A stretch of DNA of 64,000 nucleotides, taken from Haliclona indistincta (Eukaryota; Porifera; Demospongiae; Haplosclerida; Chalinidae). Shown here in pieces: positions 1-11,283 of the stretch. A model generated the notes under the pieces. It was not told where the DNA came from. It searched no databases and was given only the letters and a program-made list of their open reading frames with translations. Positions within the stretch are counted from its first letter, which is position 1. The number at the start of each line of letters is the position of its first letter. The position numbers were made by a program, and so were the translations under genes. Location of the stretch: the NCBI GenBank assembly GCA_964017065.1, contig OZ024787.1, positions 6,135,301-6,199,300 of the forward strand, given 5' to 3'.

Positions 1-3000
1 CGTTGTGAAAGAACTAGAGGTTGTGGAGCAAGACATTGTGGATTAACAAAAGATGAACAAAAATTATCTGCCAAAGCAAACGATTCTCCATTAGCCACTT
101 GATCAATTGAAAATAATACAGTAGTTTCATGTTGAAGAGTTTGAAATATTGGCAATTTACAGAGAATTGTGATGTTGCTAGGTGTAGAAGTGCTTGAAGA
201 AGCAAAGAATGTTTGCAGCTCATTACTTTCTTCAACAGTAAAAACAGCCACTTTAGTAAAAGCAGCAACACTCAAAACACCGTCAGGAGTAAAGGGATTA
301 ATATAGTTCAAAATCTTATCATGTCTCAGAAACTTTAATTCATCTTGTCGAGCAAGTGTGACACCAAATTTCTTAAATGCATCAAGTAGGTATGGATTTA
401 ACCTATTTGTGATTAAAACTGCCCTTGGTTTTCGTGCTGATAACTTCACAGAAACAATGCCGTGATGACTATCACATAATATCGGAACAACTGGGCAATC
501 GTTGAAGTAACTCAAATCATAAGGCTGCACCCAATCCCAAAAGAATTTGTAGTGACTAACAGACCATCCTTTCTTAATCGACTGTGGGAGCAAAGATGCT
601 AGCGATTCAAAAGTCATTTTACACACTTGGGTGCAACCAGACTTAGCTAATTTGTTGAATTGAGTCTGTAAATTATCATCAGATACTACATCAATAAGAC
701 TATTCTCAAGAAAAGGCAAAAGTGAAATAGGAAACCGTGGGCTAGAAAGGTAGACTTTTTTAATAGATCCTTTATCAAACTGCACAAAAGTATCATCTGC
801 CAGGGGCAAGAGTTCTAGCATATTCAAATCACTGTATTGTTGAACTTTCATGCAGTATGACAAGAGTTCCAGCTTTTGGCGAGGTTTCAATTTTTTGTAA
901 CACGCTGGGACTTGCTTTAGTAAATCTGTAATAAGATTTGGTGAAATACATTTATTCATCAGAGAATGAGAAATTGTCTTAGAATTCAAGCAGAAACGAA
1001 AAATATTCCACATCAGGGAATTGGTTTGAACAAGCTTCACATTACACGTCAAAAGACAATTTGTGACAGTTTTAGGCAAACCATCTTCTGGAGTTAACCA
1101 GGCCTCATTCAATGCGACCCATGGGTCATTCTTCAATAGGGAACAAAACACATGCTCATGAAGAAGAGCAAAAAAAAGCGGAACCAATAAGCCTTTCCAT
1201 TCTGACTCATTTACTGCACTGGGATCTGGCCATGCTGCATATGACACAGAAAGTGATGTGGTCTTGTTTAATGTAAGAGAAACAAGCAGCTGCTTATAGC
1301 ATGAAGAAAGACAATGCTTGGTGAGTAATTCATTCCATTGAGCTCCTGGATCAGTTTGACGTTCAACTGTTGGCCACTTCAATGATCGTCGATCTTTGCT
1401 GATAGCAAAACTGCCATTAACATGCACAGGTAGTGGAGATAATTTCTCAAATGGCATAGGAAGAAAGCAAAAAATTCGACTACTTTTGAGCTCTTGGTCA
1501 GGTTCACTCAGCTCTATAGCAGTGCCCACCCATGGTAGAACACTCTCTCCTCTGTCATTAAACAACCTGACCATATCAAGTACTTCTTCACTAGTACTGC
1601 CAACCTGCTGTACTACTAGCCATTCATACTCACGCTCAGTCATACCCTGTTCTGCCACTACAACTCTAAACTGGCTTGTAAAAGGGATTACTTCTCTCAC
1701 CTTGTGTGCTAACTGCCTGCCTAAAAACTGGTACTTGATTTTCTCTTCAAATTGTCTTAGCTCATCATGTCGTCTTTGCCAATCTTTTTCAGTGATGCTT
1801 ACACTAAACACCTTTTCTTCTCCTGAATGAGTTATCTTATAGACTCCAATGGTTTGAACAGAACGAAGGAAGAGTAAAAGATACTTAGCTTCTTTTCTAA
1901 GAGCTTGAAGAGTATCCCAAAGCTTTGTCAGAGTGTAGTTAACATCAGACAACTTTGAGCGGTGTTTTCGTAGTGGGAAGCGAAAGAGAGTTTTGTCAGA
2001 AAAGTTGTGGCAACCAAGAGAAAAATTACAAATACCCAAAACACCTGCTAGAGCATTACGCTTGCCAGACAACTCACTAAGTTTCCACCATCGTCCAGTC
2101 TCTTTTGGCCAGACTATCTGTAGTGGATCCATGACAGCATAACGCTCACCACTGACAATAACTGGCAGATCTATACAAAACATGTTTTTACATGTATAAA
2201 ATGGCACAGTAAATGAGTATACTGCTACCTAAATGAGTATACTGCTACCTAAATGAGTATACTGCTACCTAAATGAGTATACTGCTACCTAAATGAGTAA
2301 ACTGCTACCTAAATGAGTATACTGCTACCTAAATGAGCAAACTGCTACCTAAATGAGCAAACTGCTACCTAAATGAGCAAACTGCTACCTAAATGAGCAA
2401 ACTGCTACCTAAATGAGCAAACTGCTACCTAAATGAGCAAACTGCTACCTAAATGAGCAAACTGCTACCTAAATGAGCAAACTGCTACCTAAAAGCATAC
2501 CTTGTATGGACTACAATAGTAAACTATATACACACTATCAATAGAGGGCTAATTAATGTTCGCTACATTTAAGGCTGGTTTATAATACAACTCCACAGTG
2601 GCTTCCGCTATGTTGCGTCAATGCAACACAGACATAGAAATATTTCTGCATCACATTGCATTGCAATTTGAATTAGCAACACAAAGAGCGCGAGCCACTG
2701 TGTCGTATTGTAAACCAGCATTTATAGTAATTACAATGATACATACTAGTACTCAAATAATATTATTACCCTGTGCGCGGGAGGGTTAAGCGTTTGTGTC
2801 TGTCCACATAATATATATTATATATGTGTGTGTGTGTGATCAAAAAACACGGCTGTTTACTGTCTTACCGCTCGAAAATCGCTACAAATGACTCTCTACC
2901 GCTCGGTTTTGCGATTCATATTCTTCGAATGATGCCTAGAAAGCCGGACGAGTCTTCTATCGAGTGCTATGACCATTATTTCTAATAGCTGCGCTGCAGA

Positions 3001-4418
3001 TAAGAACATTACGGTAACTGGGTGTGCTAGCTATCTACGTGACCTGGCCCGGTCTGAGGGAGCTGATTGAGTGCTAGCAGAATATACCACGCGTTCGAAA
3101 TGTCAAGAAGAAGCAGGAAGCCTTCGCAAAAGGCTGTATAGGCTATTGAAGCTGAGGAATTCCTATCATATTATAGAGAAAAAGCGGACGAGTCGCAAAA
3201 GGAAACATTCTTATGCTATTGCTGTTGATCGACAGCTGGAAACTTGTGATAAGAGGCAGATTAGAAGACAAGCGAGAATACCAGGAGAGACAATCAGACA
3301 CAGCAAGAGTGCCAAAAGAGATTAGCAGATAAGCGTGTAGCTGAGAGTGCAAGGAGAGACAATCAGACACAGCAAGAGCGTTAAAAGAGATTAGCAGATA
3401 AGCGTGTAGCTGAGAGTGCAAGGAGAGACAATCAGATACAGCAAGAGCGTCAAAAGAGATTAGCAGATAAGTGTGTAGCTGAGAGTGCAAGGAGAGACAA
3501 TAAGACGCAGCAAGAGCGTCTGATTAGGTTGCAGCACATGTCAGTACGTCACCAACTTCAGCACACAATACCACCTCATCTGCTCTAAGACAATTGGAAC
3601 TTGTTAGCTACAACTGGAGATACAGGACTGAAATTTGAAGCGAACCCTCCGTCAGCTCAAGAGGTACACTGTCACTTGATTCAGAGAAAATTTTATTCTC
3701 TGGCACAAAAGAAGCTCAGAACTTCATCAATACTATGTCTAGTGAAATTTTTCTTTCTGTTCTATAGGGCGATACAATAGATCACAAGTATACAATACAA
3801 CTAGCAGTCACAACACTTTCTGCACATTTGCATTGTGCACAGCTAGGGTATGTGTTCCATTGAACTCAGTATTATTAGTAATAATTATTTTTACTTTTAG
3901 AGACTGTGATAACATGATAATAAACCGTATATACTATACCTGTAATGTGGTAGACCGAGTTGAATCCACTTCCAAACTTTCCCACTTTCATGCAGTCATG
4001 AGCTTTCTCGCTGCGCTTTGGTCTCTGAATGCTTTTCCAGTCATTCTTTTTAAACCCAGCATCATTGTAAGCTAGAAGAGCTGGACCTTCAAACAAGTGT
4101 AGATCAGGGGAGCTACTGAGTGATGGGGCAACAGTCTGAATGAGTCTGTAGTCCAGGAAGAACTTGACTTCAGTAGCTCTTGCATCATCAGCATTTTGAA
4201 TTATCTCCTACGCAATTTATAGACACATGAGTATGGTACCACAATACTACACCATTAATATTTCCGTACAGCTAGGGTTTTACATTGTGTACATGTATAT
4301 ACATATTTACTTTGAAAATTTGACCATCGGGATATTCTTGAAGAATTTCCTTGATCGTTATGTACAGCGGAGGAGTCTTGATACTAAAAGTATCTTCATC
4401 CTCGCTGTCCTCGGCCAT
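1..4418 (-). CDS. Sacsin-like giant protein, copy 1 (5' part only, continues beyond window)
   Basis: Sacsin-family protein of which about 848 N-terminal residues are visible. Exon 1 is 4311-4418 (36 codons, starting MAEDSEDEDTF), exon 2 is 3940-4207 and exon 3 is <1-2170; all have GT..AG borders and compatible phases. Exons 1-2 encode the first GHKL-ATPase-like module, with the QNADDA box (EIIQNADDARA) and GKFGSGFNSVYHIT; the splice into exon 3 restores HITDLPVIVSG. The frame stays open to the window edge, where the remaining repeats, DnaJ and HEPN should follow. Human sacsin has an N-terminal ubiquitin-like domain that is absent here. The intron between exons 2 and 3 is 1.77 kb, against about 0.32 kb in the sister copies, because it gained a 20-bp tandem array and a transposon remnant. 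From about 1140 upward the exon is almost identical to copies 2 and 3; below that it diverges strongly. Family call is firm; the role (ATP-dependent chaperone-like scaffold) is inferred. Confidence 0.88.
2211..2490. repeat. 20-bp tandem repeat, 14 units
   Basis: Fourteen head-to-tail 20-bp units of the form AAATGAG(TAT/CAA)ACTGCTACCT. The first units carry GTAT and the later ones GCAA, so the array grew from two variant types. It lies in the second intron of sacsin-like copy 1, starting about 40 bp from the exon 3 splice acceptor on the transcribed strand. Copies 2 and 3 lack it. Confidence 0.95.
2570..3830 (+). mobile_element. Decayed transposon fragment with a 69-bp (23-residue) coding repeat
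   Basis: This insertion fills the enlarged second intron of sacsin-like copy 1. On the plus strand, 3251-3520 carries a 69-bp period (AGATTAGCAGATAAG recurs near 3319, 3388 and 3457). Read in the best frame it gives 23-residue charged repeats of the type RLADKRVAESARRDNQTQQE. Upstream, 3071-3325 is a basic stretch in a shifted frame, so the reading frame is broken. Arg/Glu/Gln-rich N-terminal repeats like this are known from Helitron-type transposon proteins in invertebrates. I see no helicase or Rep motif, so the assignment is tentative. A short (TG)n run lies at 2826-2838. Confidence 0.5.
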
Positions 4419-6214
4419 ATTCGTCTGGAACTGGGCACTGGTTTTTAGAAGATGATCGGACGATCCGCAAGTAATCGGTATCGATCGGCAGGCGATCGGT
4501 CTGCACCCGGTTCGGAAACTTTTCCCCGATTGGTACCTAACAAAATACGGGAACCCTCACGGCACGTGCGGTATTAGGGTTCTCGGCTATCAGTACAGTG
4601 GGCGGGTTCAGTATACTGTCTGGTACCAGAGAAAGGTGGGGCAAAGCACGCAGATCTTCGTCTGGGACTACTTTAGTAAAGAAGGCTGCTGTTTATAGGA
4701 ACCTAAAGGTTATTGAAATCCACTGAAGACGAGGTAGTAGTGCTGTCTAGCATTCTATTCTACCACGAGCAAAGTGGACCTGAGCCTTTTAAACTTCTGT
4801 GTGACAACGAAAAGGCGTTGTAACGAGGAGGAATCTCTGCTATAGAACCGGCTAAATGTGATAGCTTGTTCAAATTATTAGTAGAAGGTCCTGAGCACCT
4901 GCACATGATCTCTGAGCAGAACTGGTGAGTCTATCAATAGTCAGATTGTATTAGGAGTATTAAGAGTAGCACTAGTGTTGTTGGTTTTCCTGTAAATGAG
5001 AGTCTAGACCGCCCCTGCTAGCTATAGCTAGTACGCATTCAGCTGCTTCAATTGACAGTGAATTTTTCATGCTTGTCTTGTTAACGCATCCAAGGCTACC
5101 TGCATGAACAGCGCAATTGTAATCACAACTGAAAGGAAGTTTGTCTTGTACAAAATTTACCGAGCACTTTACATACATTCTGTAGTACCAACAGGCACAC
5201 ACTAGCAGCCTCTGTTGCACAATATTTAAAATTAAGTTACTGATGCATGATGATTAATTCAGGAGGATTAATGCAATGGAATTGGTAGAAAATATTTGAG
5301 CAAAATGTTTTGGTGTCTTCCTCTTAACGAAACACGTAACTCATGGGATTCTGAAGAACCGCTCGGTCTCCTGAAAGGTCCACTTTCCTGAGCAAAAAGG
5401 TCCACTTTTCTTAGCAAAAGGGTCCACTTTGTTAGCCAAAATTGAAGCAGCTTGTTTTCTCGAAAGTATTGCAGTGAAAATAGCACATTTAGGTAGTCAT
5501 TATGTGACTGTTCACGAGAATCATCATTAAAAATCAATTGACATGGCCATCATGATTTTTATTAAGACAACATTTTCAGCGGCGATCTGTACCACACGAG
5601 AAAGAACCCTCTCTGTAAATTCCTGGCTATGCAGGCCTTGTATAATGACGGTTTTGCATAATCTTTTAATGATAATTATGGCCGTAATAGGCTGTTGTTT
5701 TTGTGCGTAGCCTTAGATTTTAAGTGTCGTAATGTTATTGAAATTATCACTTTCTCTCTCTTTCTCTCTCTCACTCAGGCTATTAATTTTGTGAAATCAG
5801 AAAGAGGACACTAAAACACCAAGAATGTTTGTCATAATGAGTTGCAACATGCTGCTTGATTTGATGGTGTTATGTCAACAGGTGCAACTGAAAAAGTGAT
5901 GGTCTAGCAAGTCGTAACAAGAAGATAATAACTAACTTACTACATAAACTAAGTAGTTAGTAGTCCTAGTCACAAAACAATTAGTGTTTTGTTATGTATT
6001 TTCGTATCACAATAGTTTTATTATAACTATGAACACACTTGAAGTGCGTAACATACAATCATGGTCTAATTGCAATACAATTATTTGTTACAATGAATAG
6101 TAGTAGTACCATCCACTGAAATAGTCCTGAGCTAATCATAATAATTGGTTGCAAAATTCTTCCAGTGACGTTACAATCTGGTAGCAAAGTGCTGATCAAT
6201 TGTAGCGAGAAATT

Positions 6215-6625
6215 GTCATTTCATAGTGATCTTGTGATTAAAGTGCAGCAAGTAGCATACTAATCTTTTAGACTTGATATGCAAGAATGCTATGACAGCA
6301 CTGAAATGAAGAAAATGTCACTTCATAGTGATCTTGAGACTGAAGTGCAGTAAGTTGCATACTAATCTGGTAGACTCGATGTGCAAGAATGCTGTGAAAG
6401 CACTGAAATGAAGAAAATGTCACTTCATAGTGATCTTGTGACTAAAGTGCAGCAAGTAGCATACTAATCTGGTAGACTCGATGTGCAAGAATGCTGTGAA
6501 AGCACTGAAATGAAGAAAATGTCACTTCATAGTGATCTGTTGTGACTAAAGTGCAGCAAGTAGCATACTAATCTGGTAGACTTGATGTGCAAGAATGCTG
6601 TGATTGCACTGAAATAAAGAAAGGA
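6215..6625. repeat. 102-bp tandem repeat, four units, left arm of foldback
   Basis: GTCA(C/T)TTCATAGTGATC recurs at 6215, 6317, 6419 and 6521, an exact 102-bp period. Each unit includes a stretch ending GAATGCTGTGAAAGCACTGAA. A mirrored set occupies about 6785-7120 in the right arm. Confidence 0.9.
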
Positions 6626-6784
6626 GATTTTAGTGTCATTACAGCATTATCACACAACAGATCTACTGAAGTACTACACAATTTACTGCAATTTAGTACC
6701 ACAATCACTATGAGAGTGCATCTTTTTGTATACAGTATTCCCACTCACTAGCTCCACTGTATTAGTATGCAACTTACTACACTT

Positions 6785-7120
6785 CAGTCACAAGATCACT
6801 ATGAAGTGACATTTTCTTCATTTCAGTGCTATCATAGCGTTCTTGCACATCAAGTCTACCAGATTAGTATGCTACTTACTGCACTGTAGTCACAAGATCA
6901 CCATGAAGTGACATTTTCTTCTTCTCAGTGCTTTCAGAGCATTCTTGCACATCAAGTCTAAAAGATTAGTATGCTACTTACTGCACTGTAGTCACAAGAT
7001 CACCATGAAGTGACATTTTCTTCTTCTCAGTGCTTTCAGAGCATTCTTGCATATCAAGTCTAAAAGATTAGTATGCTACTTACTGCACTTTTATCACAAT
7101 ATCACTATGAAATGACAATT
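6785..7120. repeat. 102-bp tandem repeat, right arm of foldback (inverted copy)
   Basis: Reverse-complement counterpart of the left-arm array: ATGAAGTGACATTTTCTTC recurs at about 100-bp spacing from 6801. Units differ by a few substitutions from the left arm, so the arms are not freshly copied. Confidence 0.85.
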
Positions 7121-9170
7121 TCTCGCTACAATTGATCAGCACTTTGCTACCAGATTGTAACGTCACTGGAAGAATTTTGCAACCAATTATTATGATTAGC
7201 TCAGGACGATTTCAGTGGATGGTATACGATTCATTGTAACAAATAATTGTATTGCAATTAGACCATAATTGTATGTTACGCACTTCAAGTGTGTTCATAG
7301 TTATAATAAAACTATTATGATACGAAAATACATAACAAAACACTAATTGTTTTGTGACTGGGACTACTAACTACTTAGTTTATCTAGTAAGTTAGTTATT
7401 ATCTTCTTGTTACGACTTGCTAGACCATCACTTTTTCAGTTGCACCTGTTGACATAACACCATCAAATCAAGCAGCATGTTGCAACTCATTATGACAAAC
7501 ATTCTTGGTGTTTTAGTGTCCTCTTTCTGATTTCACATGTACAAAAATAATATCCTGAGTGAGAGAGAGAAAGAGAAAGAGAGAGAGAGAGAGAGAAAGT
7601 GATTTATTTCGATAACATTACGACACTTAAAATCTAAGGCTACGCACAAAAACAACAGTGAATAAATAGCCTATTACGGCCATAATTATCATTTGCATAT
7701 TATGCAAAACCGTCATTATACAAGGCCTGCATAGCCAGGAATTTACAGAGAGGGTTCTTTCTCGTGTGGTACAGATCGCAGCTGAAAATGTTGTCTTAAT
7801 AAAAAATCATGATGGCCATGTCAATTGATTTTTAATTATCATTCTCGTGAACAGTCACATAATGACTACCTAAATGTGCTATTTCCACTGCAATACTTCC
7901 GAGAAAACAAGCTTCTTCAATTTTGGCTAACAAAGTGGACCCTTTTGCCAAGAAAAGTGGACCTTTCAGGAGACCGAGCGGTTCTTCAGAACACCAATCC
8001 ATGAGTTACGTGTTTCGTTAAGAGGAAGACACCAAAACGTTTTGCTCAAATATTTTCTACCCATTCCATTGCATTAATCCTCCTGAATTAATTATCATGC
8101 ATCAGTAGCCTAATTTTAAATATTGTGCAACAGAGGCTGCTAGTGTGTGCCTGTTGGTACTACAGAATGTATGTAAAGTGCTCGGTAACTTTTGTACAAG
8201 ACAAACTTCTTTTCAGTTGTGATTACAATTGCGCTGTTCATGCAGGTAGCCTTGGATGCGTTAACAAGACAAGCATGAAAAAATTCACTGTCAATTGAAG
8301 CAGCTGAACGCGTACTAGCTATAGCTAGCAGGGGCGGTCTAGACTCTCATTTACAGGAAAACCAACAACAGTGCTACTCTTAATACTCCTAATACAATCT
8401 GACTATTGATAGACTCACCAGTTCTGCTCAGAGATCATGTGCAGGTGTTCAGGACCTTCTACTAATAAATTGAACAAGCTATCACATTTAGCCGGTTCTA
8501 TAGCAGAGATTCCTCCTCGTTACAACGCCTTTTCGTTGTCACACAGAAGTTGAAAAGGCTCAGGTCCACTTTGCTCGTGGTAGAATAGAATGCTAGACAG
8601 CACTACTAACTCGTCTTCAGTGGATTTCAATAACCTTTAGGTTCCTATAAACAGCAGCCTTCTTTACTAAAGTAGTTCCAGACAAAGATCTGCGTGCTTT
8701 TCAAGCTAGTGCTGTCGCCGTGTCGGTACGCCATTTTATCTAGTCTATTCCTGCACCAGCCCCACCTTTCTCAGGTACCTTTATGAAGGCGTTGACTTTC
8801 TCTGAACTGAACCCGCCCACTGATAGTTAAATACCGAGAACCCTAACACCGCACGTGCCGTGAGGGTTCCCGTATTTTCCTTGGTTCCAATCGGAGAAAA
8901 GTTTCCGAACCGGGTGCGGTCTGGACTCTGAACTCAGCCACGCCCATATACACTATGTTGAACCACGCCTAGCTAGGCCTACAACACGTGTAATTTCCTG
9001 GAGTTCTAGTTCACCTTTCCTGTAATCGGGATTCGTTGCTGGGGCCAGCCTAGATGACAACCTATACTGGCGTACATGGTGGGGGAGGTATCGTGTCACT
9101 ATAAATGTAAGTGTGTCGAAAAATGCTGGATCATTTTTGACAGCTAGCCCATGATGGTATGCCCTCCACA

Positions 9171-9507
9171 ATTAATTTTGCTAATAGATCAATTCTTTAT
9201 GTAGTTACAACCAGTAAGGTAATATTAACAACTAAAATGTAAAGACCTCTGCTGGACAGTTGATGACGAAACAGTTTTAGACCTCTGCTGGACAGTTGAA
9301 ACAGTTTTAGTAGACACGTAATTTCAGTAGTAGATGTTTGCAGACAGCTATTTTTTGATCATGTTATTATTACTCCAAAGGTGAGTATGTAGTACTGTAT
9401 AACCTTTTGAGACTGGGATCAAAATCTGTATCGTCCCAAATCTTGCCTTGATCACTTGTGATCGTGTCTTTAAGTGGTTGTTTGATTGCTGTGCAACATT
9501 AATAGTA
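9171..9507. other. Intergenic remnant shared with the region beside copy 2
   Basis: No gene seen. Positions 9385-9470 (GTAGTACTGTATAACC.. TTGATCACTTGTGATCGTGTC) match 28770-28856, so this is part of the duplicated hydrolase flank. A short direct duplication (GACCTCTGCTGGACAGTTGA) occurs at 9244 and 9281. Confidence 0.7.
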
Positions 9508-9793
9508 CAAGTAATAAAAACATTTTAACCAAAATGGAACAGATTTAGGGTTGGTACATTTATCGAAAAAGTATGGAAACAAGATTTGAAATGAAAAGGA
9601 TTGTAACAATAGCAGTGTAATGCTACCTCCCTATTCAATTAACCACAACTATCGAAAGCAGTTAATTTAGGGAGGTAGCATTACACTGCTATTGTTACAA
9701 TCCTTTTCATTTCAAATCTTGTTTCCATACTTTTTCGATAAATGTACCAACCCTAAATCTGTTCCATTTTGGTTAAAATGTTTTTATTACTTG
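9508..9793. mobile_element. Hairpin MITE with 125-bp inverted arms
   Basis: The left arm 9508-9632 (CAAGTAATAAAAACATTTTA..) and right arm 9669-9793 are near-perfect reverse complements separated by a 36-bp loop. There is no coding potential. It interrupts the hydrolase-flank sequence that continues uninterrupted beside copy 2 (about 28940-28990). Confidence 0.9.
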
Positions 9794-10767
9794 TTTCTTT
9801 TCTTTTTTTATTAATGACTTAGTTGGCACTTATGCTAATACAGTGTATACATAGTTTCAAAAGTAATAATTGTAATAATAGTTCCGGCAGCAGACTCAGC
9901 GGCACTGACTCGAGCTCGATCGACTCTGCACTGCACTGCATGCAACATGTAGTATGCAACATTAGCTAAGCTTAAGATAGTATTCTTACAAGCCTGAACA
10001 GACAAATCCAGTGTAACAGTGAAGATATGCTCGTTGTCTGCTGTGAACACTGCTAGTAGTGGCAGCAGCACTCGCGTTCCAAGCAATTTGTACTAAGGTG
10101 CGCTTGTATTAGAATAATTACATACACGGGCGTGCGCGAGTAGGCGTAACCTAGTAACGGAGTTCAAATAGAACGATGGAATGGAGTCTGTTATGGACCA
10201 CAAATCGCTGTTTTTCTGGAAATACTCGCTTCTCCCAGTGTTTTAGGCCTAAATAGATATCAGGTGCACTGATGGTCATAGGTAGCGTTGCTTCTGTGTA
10301 GGTTTAGTTGCGTTTGGTTCCCTCACTACTGTGCTAGACTCTCTGAAGAATAGGAAGAAAGAAAGAAGATGAACAAACGGGTGACCACGTGAACTCTGGT
10401 TTACCACTTTAGACCTGGTTTCTTTTGCTTCTAAAGGTCTCTTTGTAATCGCACAAATCGTGCAAGGAGCTTCAGAACGTTTGATACGCTTGAAACGCCC
10501 GTACGGCGAAGATATGGTAGTGCCATACTTAGTGCCTCCGGGCGAGACGCCATCTTGTCATGCCCATAGCAACTGGCCTTATAGTCTTTATTAGTAGACT
10601 CATTGTAAGCGCTTACCTCTTAGGAAAGCCCCTAGGTAGTTAAAATACTCCTGATGTCGCCAACAGCCAAGATATAAGTGAATTATTGCGTTTAGCCTAT
10701 GTGTAGCCGCCATCTTGTTTTCCGCTTATGCCACGTCTACCGCGTGGCATAATACGGAATAAAGAAT
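9794..10767. other. Unassigned intergenic sequence
   Basis: No supported gene. A minus-strand open frame (9835-10086, 83 codons, starting MLGTRVLLPLLAVF) has a hydrophobic start but no family resemblance, splice context or promoter that I can defend. Positions 10370-10720 contain moderately GC-rich unique sequence without repeats. Confidence 0.5.
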
Positions 10768-10974
10768 CGCTGTGTCTCCGGTCCCGGCAACGGGATCGAC
10801 CTTTCTATAGTTGCAGTCCCGGCAACGGGATTTTAATGGCAATTGGGTCGATCCCGGCAACGGGATCGACCTTTCCATGGTTGCAGTCCCGGCAACGGGA
10901 TTATAACAAAATTATAACAAAACTAAATCCTAAACCCAAGACCTTAAAACACTTCGCCTAACTGCGAAAAGCCA

Positions 10975-11135
10975 GGAGGGTCTTCCTAACTAACTAAGGA
11001 TCGTCGGGAGGGTCTTCCTAACTAAGGATCGTCGGGAGGGTCTTCCTAACTAAGGATCGTCGGGAGGGTCTTCCTAACTAAGGATCGTCGGGAGTGTCTT
11101 CCTAACTAACTAAGGATCGTCGGGAGGGTCGTCCT
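10975..11135. repeat. 28-bp tandem repeat inside the Mutator-like element
   Basis: Units of GGATCGTCGGGAGGGTCTTC plus CTAACTAA repeat about five times, with occasional 4-bp CTAA expansions. Confidence 0.9.
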
Positions 11136-11213
11136 ACGGAGCTAACAGCGCAAACCTAGCCTCTGCCTGACAGTTTTTTTAGTGAAAAAAAAAAGAACCA
11201 AAAAAAGTAGAAT

Positions 11214-11283
11214 GTACCAGGGATCGAACCCTAGCACGCCATACTGCTATGCACAACACCTACCCATTGAGCCACAGAGACCC
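11214..11283 (-). ncRNA. tRNA-derived (SINE-like) Pol III promoter region
   Basis: On the minus strand, GTGGCTCAATGGGTAGG (plus coordinates 11259-11275) matches the tRNA A box. GGGTTCGATCC (11221-11231) matches the B box. Spacing is right for a tRNA gene, but acceptor and T stems do not pair well, so a functional tRNA is unlikely. A tRNA-derived SINE head or captured tRNA relic is the best reading. A poly-A/T-like stretch (11174-11206) follows downstream on that strand. Confidence 0.6.

Larger units (their letters stand above)
4503..8917. mobile_element. 4.4-kb foldback (long inverted repeat) transposable element
   Basis: The two halves are inverted copies of each other. The left end GCACCCGGTTCGGAAACTTTT matches the reverse of the right end, and similarity continues with small gaps to a centre near 6700, giving arms of about 2.1 kb. 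The element is flanked on both sides by GGTCT (4498-4502 and 8918-8922), a 5-bp direct duplication expected from transposition. Each arm contains a pyrimidine or purine microsatellite (5752-5778, 7556-7600) and four 102-bp tandem units near the centre. No open frame longer than about 90 codons is present and no transposase motif is visible, so it is non-autonomous. It sits between the start of sacsin-like copy 1 and its decayed hydrolase neighbour. Confidence 0.9.

Noticed and set aside
1396..1830. Plus-strand 144-codon frame, also at 24367 and 41080
   Set aside because: It recurs only because it is the antisense shadow of the conserved sacsin exon.
2211..2490. Possible CRISPR array
   Set aside because: The 20-bp units are directly adjacent with no spacers, and the genome is eukaryotic; it is a minisatellite.
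4972..5537. Two minus-strand open frames of 82 and 89 codons as genes
   Set aside because: They lie in the foldback arm, have no family resemblance, and are disrupted in the mirrored arm.
9835..10086. Small secreted protein of 83 residues
   Set aside because: Only a hydrophobic start supports it; no splice, homology or composition evidence.
11214..11283. Functional tRNA gene
   Set aside because: A and B boxes are good, but acceptor and T stems do not pair; kept only as a tRNA-derived relic.
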